From the IMG/VR virus record IMGVR_UViG_3300030101_004221, positions 1 to 24,126 of that record: a stretch of 24,126 nucleotides of DNA; one strand, written 5' to 3'. This DNA is from a virus. The notes beneath the pieces were generated by a model. That model saw only the letters and a list, made by a program, of their open reading frames with translations, was not told where the DNA came from and did not search any database. A program made the position numbers and the translations under genes. Shown one piece after another: positions 16,170 through 22,706 of the stretch. Within the stretch, counting starts at the first letter, position 1, and each line of letters begins with the position of its first letter.

Positions 16170-16711
16170 ATTATCCAACCTATCAATGCATATCGAGTGC
16201 CTCTTGTTATTTGATTCACTTGATGAGGAAAAAGAAAATTGGAAGGAAAGATTAGAGCATCACCAACATTTTGACCTATTTGATATTCTTGTTTTGGTAA
16301 ATCAAAAACAAATTCACCACCTTCAAAGTCATTGTTGAGGCAGATTGAAATAGATATATGTCTTTGCGTGCCTACTCCCGTATCAACATGATAGGCATAC
16401 CCTGATTTATAATTATTGTTATCGTACTTTAAGAGATCTAATTGTGAAATTTTTGAAAAATTAAAATGATTATGTTTTTTGTGATAAAACTTTGCACAAT
16501 CGTGCAACTTACTTTTTACATAATTCGACACTATTTTTTCACCAAAAGTTTTGGTGTCCAAAATGTTTCTAGTCACACAGTTTCTTATTTCTTTATCTAT
16601 GCAACCCGTGCCTACTCTCGCATCAAAAAAGTTAGCATCAAAATAATCAATTATTTTTTTACATTGAATTTTTGGAATAAGCTTTTTTACTTCTAAAATG
16701 TAGTTTTGCAC
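16166..16711 (-). CDS. prolyl-4-hydroxylase-like 2OG-Fe(II) oxygenase, 181 aa
   Basis: Clear P4H/PKHD-type dioxygenase (PF13640-like). Motifs in order: GYAYHVDTG (His108-x-Asp110), HISISICLNNDFEGGEFVF (the GGEF strand typical of the family), GDALIFPSNFLFPHQV (distal His163) and RGTRYALIGWI (Arg173 for 2-oxoglutarate, ten residues after the distal His). The start is GTG: TAA lies directly before it in frame and the protein has no later Met. It begins four bases after the 150-aa structural gene and opens the cassette. Substrate may be a Pro or other residue in a protein, or a small molecule. Confidence 0.92.
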   Translation of the reverse strand: MQNYILEVKKLIPKIQCKKIIDYFDANFFDARVGTGCIDKEIRNCVTRNILDTKTFGEKIVSNYVKSKLHDCAKFYHKKHNHFNFSKISQLDLLKYDNNNYKSGYAYHVDTGVGTQRHISISICLNNDFEGGEFVFDLPKQEYQIGQNVGDALIFPSNFLFPHQVNQITRGTRYALIGWII

Positions 16712-16715
16712 TTAC

Positions 16716-17168
16716 TTAATAAGTAATACTATGACCTGATAGGTAATTGTTTCTAGCTGTATCGGCTGAACTTGTTGCTGCAGTTACAGCAGCAGAGTCA
16801 TCTTCAGCGTTTGCATCAGAATGTGCGTTATATGTTGATGTATAATTTGTATTCCAGACATCTTGAGCTTCCGCTCTGATAACTACATTGGTAGCCCATT
16901 GAGGAAAAGAGGATAAAGAATCATTTGCTCTGGTGTCCACATATTCTAATTCACCAGTATTTGTTGTAGCATCCCATTGTAGAGCATGAACACTGGCATC
17001 TATTTCTGTATGAGATCTTAAGTTAAGATAAACTTTATCATCTAAATAAACATCAGACTCAGTATCACCTGTGCCTTTAGCAGGACCATTACCATTAAGG
17101 TTTCCACCTGCATCAAAAAGAATAGTTATTCTACTTTGAACTGTTGTGTTATTTACGGTTGTTGCCAT
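16716..17168 (-). CDS. structural-region protein, 150 aa, unknown
   Basis: Polar, Asn/Asp/Thr/Ala-rich protein starting MATTVNNTTVQSRITILFDA. The centre has KVYLNLRSHTEID and VHALQWDATTNTGELEYVD, which look like beta strands. The C-terminal 50 residues are Ala/Ser/Asn-rich (NAHSDANAEDDSAAVTAATS). It has no cysteine or membrane segment. It overlaps the four-cysteine gene by 20 bases and follows the tail fibre and that gene, so a tail-fibre-associated role (subunit, chaperone or attachment) is plausible. It is the last structural gene before the accessory cassette. Confidence 0.72.
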   Translation of the reverse strand: MATTVNNTTVQSRITILFDAGGNLNGNGPAKGTGDTESDVYLDDKVYLNLRSHTEIDASVHALQWDATTNTGELEYVDTRANDSLSSFPQWATNVVIRAEAQDVWNTNYTSTYNAHSDANAEDDSAAVTAATSSADTARNNYLSGHSITY

Positions 17169-17613
17169 TTTTTTTTACCTTTTTAGTTGTTGCCTTTTTA
17201 GGCTTCTTCTTAACTTTTACCTTATTATTACTTAATTGTCTAATGGTTTCCTCTTCCAAATTTTCGTCGTTAGTATCAATAGCTTTTTGATGATTACCAA
17301 TTATTTCAAATATAGAAGAAGCCGTTGCCATGGCTTTTTGTGCATCGCCACTTTGAGCTAAAACCTTAGTCATTATATTATTTGATTGCACCATTTCATT
17401 TCTAAAAGACTCAGTAGCTGCCTGAACTCCTGCCGTTTTTGCTGAATTTTCTACAAGCAGTAAGGGAATCCAAGCTATAGAACAGCCCCATTCTTGAACG
17501 TCTAATCCTGTTTGAGGGTTTTTACCTTGAAGCATATTGTACCAAACACATTGATGTTTAATACACTTCCTATTTAAAAGAGGACACTTACCATCAGGGT
17601 CAAATATAGGCAC
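17149..17613 (-). CDS. four-cysteine protein downstream of tail fibre, 154 aa (possible metal or Fe-S site)
   Basis: The N-terminal 45 residues carry Cys10, Cys17, Cys22 and Cys44 in the contexts CPLLNRKC, KHQCVWY and EWGCSIAWIP, with NPQTGLD between. This C-x6-C-x4-C-x21-C layout with WGC is a pattern I recall in many phage proteins close to tail genes, with no agreed function. Four conserved-looking cysteines suggest a zinc or iron-sulfur site. The middle (residues about 55-105) is helical, and the C-terminus is a Lys-rich tail (KVKKKPKKATTKKVKK). The start is GTG, sharing one base with the TAG of the tail-fibre gene, so it is translationally coupled to the fibre. Confidence 0.82.
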   Translation of the reverse strand: MPIFDPDGKCPLLNRKCIKHQCVWYNMLQGKNPQTGLDVQEWGCSIAWIPLLLVENSAKTAGVQAATESFRNEMVQSNNIMTKVLAQSGDAQKAMATASSIFEIIGNHQKAIDTNDENLEEETIRQLSNNKVKVKKKPKKATTKKVKKNGNNRK

Positions 17614-18683
17614 TAGTCTTTAGCGGCTACAATCACGTTTGCAAATTTAATATTCATTGCGGGTATTGTAAGTGCGGTATCGGCAGTTGCCGCAGATGAA
17701 AGAGATGCACTAGAAACACTAAAGGGGTGAGTGTGACCTCCACCACCACCTGCATTTGCGGTAGAATCAGAAGGGTTTCTAGTTCCTGAAAAGGTACCAC
17801 CTGTTACACCAGACATTGATCCATTGTTATTAGGATTAGCCGGATTTCTAACTGTCATCGTATGCGAGTGTGATGCAATTTCTGGAGTAGATAGTGTGTG
17901 AGAACCAACACTACCTGAAACAGAAACAGAACCTGAAACAGGAATTGCTCCTGATTGTAAAGATCTACTAGCTGCAAATGTTGTTTGAAAAGTATCACTA
18001 CCACCTGTGCCTGCGCCTGTACCTGTGGTCACACGAAAAGCAGCATCGCTTAAAGCTGTTGCAGTATCTTGTGTCCAACCTGTTGGAGCTGAGGCTTGAT
18101 AGAAAACCATTTTTGTTCCTGATGCAAAAGGTTCAACTCCTGTTAAACCTGCACCACTACCTGTAAATAAAGTAGCTTGAACTTGTCCATTACTTCTAAG
18201 TGTGATGTTACCACCACCTGCAGTTAAATTTTGACCAGAAGCAATAGTTAATGCCCCCAATTTGTCAACTGCATTATACATTTTAAAATTAGCAGAACCG
18301 TCATTATAAATATGTGAGTAAGCACCTTGAGCGATTGCAATACCATTTGCTGTATGCCCTGTAGCTGCAATAGTTAAAGTTTGAGAACCAGAAGTATTAT
18401 TAAAGAAAACATATTCACCTTCTGTAGCGGGAACAAAAACAACAATGTCTCCTGTTAAAGCTCCTGTGAGTTCAATTATTTTATTAGAGGACTCAGCAGT
18501 TGGATCTGCGTCTGCAGTTGAAAGAGTAATGTTGGAAGAACCTGCTACAGATTTGGCTAAGTAGCCTCCTCCAAAAGCGTCTAAAACGTCTAAGTTATTG
18601 TTAGTTCTGGTGCCCCAGGTATTGGCGTTAGCCCCTGTCTCCATCTTCTCTAATTTAAATCTACTTGTAAATGTGCTTGCCAT
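17613..18683 (-). CDS. tail fibre with C-terminal collar-type domain, 356 aa
   Basis: Receptor-binding fibre candidate. The N-terminus (SRFKLEKMETGANANTWG, then NNNLDVLDAFGG) is the usual fibre start that attaches to the tail. The shaft (about 45-185) is beta-rich and Gly/Ser-rich. The C-terminus has KMVFYQASAPTGWTQD (191-206), a GTGGSDTFQTTF strand, HSH (272-274), a Gly run and HTH (317-319), ending in NIKFANVIVAAKD, as in phage tail-collar domains. Paired HxH motifs bind iron in T4 gp12-type fibres. AGAGG lies about seven bases before the ATG, and promoter-like boxes lie in the 50-bp gap upstream. Confidence 0.9.
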   Translation of the reverse strand: MASTFTSRFKLEKMETGANANTWGTRTNNNLDVLDAFGGGYLAKSVAGSSNITLSTADADPTAESSNKIIELTGALTGDIVVFVPATEGEYVFFNNTSGSQTLTIAATGHTANGIAIAQGAYSHIYNDGSANFKMYNAVDKLGALTIASGQNLTAGGGNITLRSNGQVQATLFTGSGAGLTGVEPFASGTKMVFYQASAPTGWTQDTATALSDAAFRVTTGTGAGTGGSDTFQTTFAASRSLQSGAIPVSGSVSVSGSVGSHTLSTPEIASHSHTMTVRNPANPNNNGSMSGVTGGTFSGTRNPSDSTANAGGGGGHTHPFSVSSASLSSAATADTALTIPAMNIKFANVIVAAKD

Positions 18684-18699
18684 ATTTTTACCTCTCTAA

Positions 18700-18727
18700 A
18701 ATATATCCTTTTTTGCTATTCAAGCAA
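18700..18727 (-). promoter_or_regulatory. candidate promoter upstream of the tail fibre
   Basis: On the minus strand TTGCTT (18727-18722) and TATATT (18705-18700) are separated by 16 bp, in one of the few gaps of this run, before the AGAGG ribosome site of the tail fibre. The -10 box matches TATAAT at five of six positions and the -35 box TTGACA at three of six. The surrounding DNA is very AT-rich, so this may be chance. Confidence 0.25.
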
Positions 18728-18733
18728 CACTTT

Positions 18734-19723
18734 TTATGCTGCATCTACCTCTGTCCAAGTATTACTTGCACCTGTTACTACATTTGCCCAAGGTGTTGCA
18801 AATGGATTTCCTGTGACTATTGATAGATCAAGACCTGTCACATTGACTGTGGCTCCTCCTGTTGTTGTAGTGGTTCCTTCAGCAAAAGATAAGGCTACTG
18901 TTGAAACACTTACAATAACTCCTGTGCCTACCTCTACAGTTTCAGTTCCTAGCGCAGAACTCATGCTTAAACTACCAAGAGTAACTAAAGCGTCAGCTTC
19001 TGCAACAGCAGTGCCCAAAGCTGAAGTCATTGTGACTGGAACAGGATCTACTTGTGTAAATATTTCAATAGTAGGAGTTCCGATAGCAAAATCTAATTGA
19101 TCAGAAGGTGCTATGACAGCAACACTTCCTTCACCAGAAACAGTGGCTCCTGATAAAGCTACACCAACAGTTAATGCAGTTGGGTTTACTAAAGCAGTTG
19201 CCTCAGAAACTACGAGAGTTCCCGCACTAGCCGTCATGGTGACAGGTGTTGCGTTTACTATAACACCAGATCCTACTTCTACTGTAGGAGTGCCTAACGC
19301 AGTAGACATCGTAACGCTACTGACGTTGGTAATAAATTCTATATTCTCATTCCATGCAAAAGATCCCCATGTAGATCTTCCCCAACCTGCATCAACAGAA
19401 CCGGTTGCTACTTCTGTGCCTATTCCAAAAGAAGTTGATAAACTTCCAAGAACGACACCTGCGCCTTCTTCAATTGCTAATGCTCCAGAGAGTTGTGTTT
19501 CGAATGAAACACCTGTAGGTGAGATTACGTGTTCAGCTTCACCTACTGCAGTGCCTAACGCACTGGTCATAGATAAAGTTGAAACGGCTACTAATGCATC
19601 GGCAACTACAGACTCAGTTCCTATAGCTGTTGTTGTTGATAGTCCAGTAACAGATACTGTAATTGAGCTTTGTTGGCCCCATGCGCCTTCGCCCCAATTA
19701 TTTTCACCCCAAGCATCTGCCAT
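18734..19723 (-). CDS. virion repeat protein with about 12 degenerate repeats of about 23 residues, 329 aa
   Basis: Starts MADAWGENNWGEGAWGQQ, a Trp-Gly repeat start that recurs at residues about 112-127 (AGWGRSTWGSFAWNEN). The rest is a chain of about 12 units near the consensus VxxLxMTSALGTAxVEAxALV, for example STLSMTSALGTAVGEAEHVI, SSVTMSTALGTPTVEVGSGV and VPVTMTSALGTAVAEADALV. Regular hydrophobic alternation with a central ALGT turn suggests a beta-solenoid or stacked beta sandwich. It has no cysteine, and Lys is almost absent, unlike the neighbours. It lies between the tail fibre and a small virion protein, so it is probably a fibre or adhesion component. AGG lies ten bases upstream of the ATG. 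Confidence 0.8.
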   Translation of the reverse strand: MADAWGENNWGEGAWGQQSSITVSVTGLSTTTAIGTESVVADALVAVSTLSMTSALGTAVGEAEHVISPTGVSFETQLSGALAIEEGAGVVLGSLSTSFGIGTEVATGSVDAGWGRSTWGSFAWNENIEFITNVSSVTMSTALGTPTVEVGSGVIVNATPVTMTASAGTLVVSEATALVNPTALTVGVALSGATVSGEGSVAVIAPSDQLDFAIGTPTIEIFTQVDPVPVTMTSALGTAVAEADALVTLGSLSMSSALGTETVEVGTGVIVSVSTVALSFAEGTTTTTGGATVNVTGLDLSIVTGNPFATPWANVVTGASNTWTEVDAA

Positions 19724-19736
19724 GGTAATGCTACCT

Positions 19737-19759
19737 TATATTAAGATAATCTTAATATA
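19737..19759. repeat. perfect inverted repeat, 11-bp arms, one-base centre
   Basis: TATATTAAGAT (19737-19747) and ATCTTAATATA (19749-19759) are exact reverse complements around a single A at 19748. As RNA it can form a nine-pair stem with a five-base loop. It covers the last codons and the stop of the 147-aa gene and ends 13 bases before the ATG of the repeat protein. No U-run follows on either strand, so it is not a normal intrinsic terminator. It could be a processing or mRNA-stabilising hairpin, a binding site, or a coincidence of AT-rich sequence. Confidence 0.8.
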
Positions 19760-20184
19760 GCACTTGAAGCATCGTTAGTTGGGAATGCGATTGTGAATGT
19801 ACCGTTTGTTGATGTCTTTACACTTCCGAAATCAAGAACAGCAATAGCTGCATTTGTAGCACTTGAAGATCTATTATAGATCAAAGCTGCTTGTGCAGAA
19901 ATTGTTGCTGATGTAAAACTTGCGTTTGCAAAGTCGACAAATGCTGTTGAAGCTGTTGCGCTTGTTGCTGTTAAGCCAATGGTTGGACTTGTTAAAGTAA
20001 TACCACCTGCTGCATATGTTCCTGAATTACCTACTTCGTTTGTTGCGGAATAGGCTGTTGTGTTTCCATTTAAAGTTACAGAGCTTGTGTACAGAGCGAG
20101 ATTGATAGTATCATTATCAATATCGTGATCCCCTTCTAATAACTGCTTTTTAAAGGAAGCACAGACTGCTTGATTTATTGCCAT
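19741..20184 (-). CDS. small virion structural protein, 147 aa
   Basis: Starts MAINQAVCASFKKQLLEGDH and continues LALYTSSVTLNGNTTAYSAT, with Ala/Thr/Ser-rich beta strands and an end reading VLDFGSVKTSTNGTFTIAFP. This start and end are familiar from abundant structural proteins of marine phages (decoration or tail-associated), although the exact location in the particle is not known to me. AAGGAGG (20194-20200) lies nine bases before the ATG, one of the best ribosome sites in the window, which suggests high expression. Its last codons form one arm of the inverted repeat. It has one cysteine near the N-terminus. Confidence 0.85.
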   Translation of the reverse strand: MAINQAVCASFKKQLLEGDHDIDNDTINLALYTSSVTLNGNTTAYSATNEVGNSGTYAAGGITLTSPTIGLTATSATASTAFVDFANASFTSATISAQAALIYNRSSSATNAAIAVLDFGSVKTSTNGTFTIAFPTNDASSAILRLS

Positions 20185-20193
20185 ATTTTATGC

Positions 20194-20200
20194 CCTCCTT
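20194..20200 (-). promoter_or_regulatory. strong ribosome binding site of the 147-aa virion gene
   Basis: AAGGAGG on the minus strand, nine bases before the ATG at 20184. It overlaps the stop codon of the adaptor gene at 20199-20201. It is nearly a full match to the anti-Shine-Dalgarno, stronger than those of its neighbours. Confidence 0.75.
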
Positions 20201-20891
20201 AGGCCTTTGGGTCTGCGGAAGGCAAAGCCACTCTAAGGACTCCATCCACATACTCGTCTCTTCGTTTACGTCCCATTTGCTCATTAGCAAAAGCTTGTAA
20301 AGCTGTCTGGAACTTTTGAGTGTATAATTGCATATCTTTGTCATTTTTCAAGTATGAAAATGCTTCCGATAGCGTACCATACAACAAAACCTCTGGTGCA
20401 TTATTTGATATAAATGTTGTTGTTGAAGTTGTACCTGCACCGTTTCCTAATCTTTCTGCTGTTTCGTCATACCACATCTCAACTGTATAGGCTGTGTTTG
20501 GAGTTGGAGCCACAATCAAAGTTGTTGCGTCCCAATTAGCCCAATACTTAGGTTGACCTGTAAAATTCACATCTGTGGTTGATCTTTCTACTGCATACTC
20601 GTCAATAAAAGTAGTATCTCTTTGTTCCATCCAAGTAATTGTTCCGTCTGCAGCATGTATTTGTAAACCTCTTGCAAATCTGAACCCACCCTCTGGACCT
20701 GATACATCTAGAAAAGCATTGTTTGCTTCAAAGGTAGTTGTTGCATATCTTCTTTGTGCGTCAGAATCTAATAATCTTTCTATTTGATTTTCAATATTAA
20801 CAAGAAAAACATTAACCACAGTATTTGATAAAACATCAGAGGTCACCTCTGTGTAATTTCTTACATTATCTAATAATTCAGAATAATTCAT
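20199..20891 (-). CDS. head-tail adaptor-like protein, 230 aa
   Basis: Starts MNYSELLDNVRNYTEVTSDV, with helices then NIENQIERLLDSDAQRRYAT, followed by a beta part (FLDVSGPEGGFRFARGLQIH, YWANWDATTLIVAPTP, YTVEMWYDETAERLG) and C-terminal helices (PEVLLYGTLSEAFSYLKND). This N-terminal helical pair, central beta-strands and PEVLLYGxLxEA ending are the architecture of SU10-type phage adaptor proteins that join the portal to the tail. Its ATG overlaps the stop of the zinc-ribbon gene by four bases. The C-terminus is basic (MGRKRRDEYVDG). The family call rests on pattern memory. Confidence 0.8.
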   Translation of the reverse strand: MNYSELLDNVRNYTEVTSDVLSNTVVNVFLVNIENQIERLLDSDAQRRYATTTFEANNAFLDVSGPEGGFRFARGLQIHAADGTITWMEQRDTTFIDEYAVERSTTDVNFTGQPKYWANWDATTLIVAPTPNTAYTVEMWYDETAERLGNGAGTTSTTTFISNNAPEVLLYGTLSEAFSYLKNDKDMQLYTQKFQTALQAFANEQMGRKRRDEYVDGVLRVALPSADPKA

Positions 20892-21331
20892 GTTATCACC
20901 ACAGATACTTTACCAACAAAAGATAATACGGTCAATTTTTGATTAGGGACTTGAGGCAACATACTAGATGTGCCTGTAGGTGGACCGCCATCATTGGGTG
21001 AAACTGATTGTGTTGTTGTCAAAAAAGCACTATCACCTGGATCTCCAACAAATACTACCATAGGCATTGGTTGCCCAAAAGTTTCTGTAACAGCATCATT
21101 AGGTCCTGTCGGAGAATTTGCAGTTAATATTTTATTTGATTCAGGTCTAGGATCTTGTAAGGCTATTGGATCTGCTGGATGATAAGGAGGATCTAATTGT
21201 GGATGCTTTGGTTCAAAACATTCAGGACAAGTAAACAGTCCATTCCATTCTTGTCTTAATTCTAAATACTTATATCGTTGCCCGCATCTATCACATATAG
21301 CTAAGGAACGATTACCATTTGCAAAGGTCAT
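20888..21331 (-). CDS. zinc-ribbon protein of the head-tail region, 147 aa
   Basis: The N-terminus has two Cys pairs, Cys13-x2-Cys16 (AICDRCGQRY) and Cys35-x2-Cys38 (LFTCPECFEPKHPQLDP), separated by YLELRQEWNG. This CDRCG...EWNGL...CPECFEPKHPQ pattern is widespread in phages between connector genes and is expected to bind one zinc. The remaining 100 residues are Pro/Gly/Thr-rich, ending in beta-like LTVLSFVGKVSVVIT. It lies between two adaptor-like genes, overlapping one by four bases and separated from the other by three. A scaffold-like or structural role is likely; DNA binding is possible but unproven. Confidence 0.85.
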   Translation of the reverse strand: MTFANGNRSLAICDRCGQRYKYLELRQEWNGLFTCPECFEPKHPQLDPPYHPADPIALQDPRPESNKILTANSPTGPNDAVTETFGQPMPMVVFVGDPGDSAFLTTTQSVSPNDGGPPTGTSSMLPQVPNQKLTVLSFVGKVSVVIT

Positions 21332-21334
21332 TCA

Positions 21335-22012
21335 TTACCCCACGTAAAAACTTCTTGGCACAATGTTTACAGAAGTAGATTGACTATCTTCTGTAAGTGC
21401 TCTTTGTAATTCCGCCTCATATCTTCTTTCTAATTCCTGTGATTTTTCTACAGCAACTTCTTGACTTAAATAATATGCAAGTCCAGAGACTGTACAGGGT
21501 AAAAATCTATAAGGTGCATCGGGATCATTTGTGTATGCTCCGACATCTTCAATTCTACCTACATAAAAATAATTTATCTGTGTGTCAGTAGTGTTTGGTG
21601 TTTGATACAAACTAATTTCTACATTAGATAAATTTCTTTGTATGTAATATTGACTAGGTTGACCTTGTGAAAACTTGTTAGGTATATTTTCATATTCAGA
21701 TCTTGAAACTTTTGTCATGCTGGTATCAGTAGTAGTTGTACCACTTACTTCTCTGAAAACTAATTCAAGAACGTCAGAAGCATCTGTTGGGGCTGTGTAT
21801 GTAGTAGTACCAGCTGTTAAATTTTGTGTGTGATTTTTTACTTTCCAAAGGTGAATACCTCGGTTACCCCATTCTGAAAATAATAAGTTAAGATTATCTC
21901 TTGCAGCCTGTAATTGGTATCCAGTCCTAAGAGAAGTACCACATCGTGCGTATGCACGGTTGATGATATTATCAAAGCTTAGATTAAAAGATGTTGTTCC
22001 CGAGGTAGCCAT
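21335..22012 (-). CDS. adaptor/tail accessory protein (P22 gp4-like architecture), 225 aa
   Basis: Starts with FDNIINRAYARCGTSLRTGY then QLQAARDNLNLLFSEWGNRG, an N-terminal helical domain, then a beta-rich centre (TTYTAPTDASDVLELVFREV, PSQYYIQRNLSNVEISLYQT), and ends in a helix around LSQEVAVEKSQELERRYEAE. The RAYxRCG...ARxxLNxLxxEWxNRG start is familiar from head-tail joining proteins in marine podoviruses and resembles P22 gp4-type accessory factors that connect portal and tail. No enzyme motif is seen. It begins three bases after the 36-aa gene and is three bases from the zinc-ribbon gene. Confidence 0.83.
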   Translation of the reverse strand: MATSGTTSFNLSFDNIINRAYARCGTSLRTGYQLQAARDNLNLLFSEWGNRGIHLWKVKNHTQNLTAGTTTYTAPTDASDVLELVFREVSGTTTTDTSMTKVSRSEYENIPNKFSQGQPSQYYIQRNLSNVEISLYQTPNTTDTQINYFYVGRIEDVGAYTNDPDAPYRFLPCTVSGLAYYLSQEVAVEKSQELERRYEAELQRALTEDSQSTSVNIVPRSFYVG

Positions 22013-22015
22013 AAG

Positions 22016-22126
22016 TTACTTTTTCTTTTTTCTTCTTTTTGTAGCTTGTTTTTTTGCTTTGCCGCCACGTTTCATAGCTACTGGCTTACCGCCTCTTTTC
22101 ATGGCTTGTTTTTTCATTGGACCCAT
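22016..22126 (-). CDS. tiny basic protein with duplicated MKRGGK element, 36 aa
   Basis: Gene found by hand. The sequence starts MGPMKKQAMKRGGKPVAMKR and ends in a run of Lys/Arg. MKRGGK occurs twice within about ten residues and there are no acidic residues, so the protein is strongly cationic. AAAGGAG (22134-22140) lies seven bases before the ATG, a convincing ribosome site. It overlaps the end of the 206-aa gene by 41 bases in another frame and stops three bases before the adaptor gene. It may bind DNA or RNA or carry the shared GG element; function unknown. Confidence 0.72.
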   Translation of the reverse strand: MGPMKKQAMKRGGKPVAMKRGGKAKKQATKRRKKKK

Positions 22127-22706
22127 GTCGTTTCTCCTTTTTAAAAAGTTTTTCGTATGTTTCTTGGCGAGTTTGTACGACGTCGTCGTAATACTCTGCC
22201 GGCCACTTTTTATAATAACCTATCTTATGTAGTTTGCAACTTGCATCATAGAGTTGTTTAAACTTTTGAATTAGCATCATACTATACATATATTCAGGCT
22301 CCCAATCACAATCATCATGTGGATTTACAAGAAACTCTTGATCTTCAACTGTGGCAGGATTATTTGGGTGAAAGCCCATAAAGTAAACATCACGTCTATT
22401 GTAGGTTTTGTTATAAAAATCTATTTTATCTTGAAATTGCTCTTCGTCATATTGCTCCCAAAAGGGATCACAAAAAATAATAATATCATGTTGTTTTTTA
22501 TTCCAGTCATTAAGAACAGTTGTAAGATGCTTTTCGTATTTTGATTTGTCAGATCTTACTTCAATTCTAAGTTTATTGTCCCTTCTCCATTTTGCAGCAA
22601 AAGGACATGCAGGAAAACCTATATGTTTATTCATTGGTTCTAAGACATTCTTAGACCAATTGATTACATCACTTTTTATTTTTTCTGCGAGTTTTTTTCT
22701 TGACAA
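22086..22706 (-). CDS. unrecognised protein with CPF motif, 206 aa
   Basis: Soluble, mixed alpha/beta protein. A central element reads NKHIGFPACPFAAKW (Cys34), followed by LRIEVR and later HDIIIFCDPFW and RRDVYFMGFHPNN. The C-terminus (residues about 150-190) has many Tyr and Lys helices. I have the impression of having seen FPACPFA-containing proteins in marine phage genomes, with no known function. The start is TTG at 22706 (the frame is closed by TAA two codons before it); the only alternative is the ATG at residue 25. It overlaps the upstream 91-aa gene by 38 bases and the 36-aa gene by 41. Expression may be low because of the weak start. Confidence 0.72.
   Translation of the reverse strand: MSRKKLAEKIKSDVINWSKNVLEPMNKHIGFPACPFAAKWRRDNKLRIEVRSDKSKYEKHLTTVLNDWNKKQHDIIIFCDPFWEQYDEEQFQDKIDFYNKTYNRRDVYFMGFHPNNPATVEDQEFLVNPHDDCDWEPEYMYSMMLIQKFKQLYDASCKLHKIGYYKKWPAEYYDDVVQTRQETYEKLFKKEKRHGSNEKTSHEKRR

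Noticed and set aside
15582-16178. Start of the second cassette oxygenase at the TTG (16178)
   Set aside because: The ATG at 16169 gives the four-base ATGA overlap typical of this run and a usable AGG nine bases upstream, so the shorter form is preferred.
16135-16338. 67-residue plus-strand open frame across the junction of two oxygenase genes
   Set aside because: Both minus-strand genes here have clear enzyme motifs and an ATGA junction; this frame has no support.
18706-18735. Short stem TTGCT/AGCAA as a terminator after the repeat protein
   Set aside because: Only five pairs and followed by A residues rather than T in the direction of transcription; it does not fit an intrinsic terminator.
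17613-19723. Diversity-generating retroelement acting on the tail fibre
   Set aside because: No reverse transcriptase, template repeat or repeated 3' segment of the fibre gene is visible in the window.
19113-19760. 215-residue plus-strand open frame
   Set aside because: It lies wholly opposite the repeat protein; the Thr/Val/Pro-rich translation is the mirror of that repeat gene, with no ribosome site and no neighbours on this strand.
20150-20344. 64-residue minus-strand frame
   Set aside because: It overlaps the adaptor gene and the strong ribosome site of the 147-aa gene in another frame, with no recognisable content.
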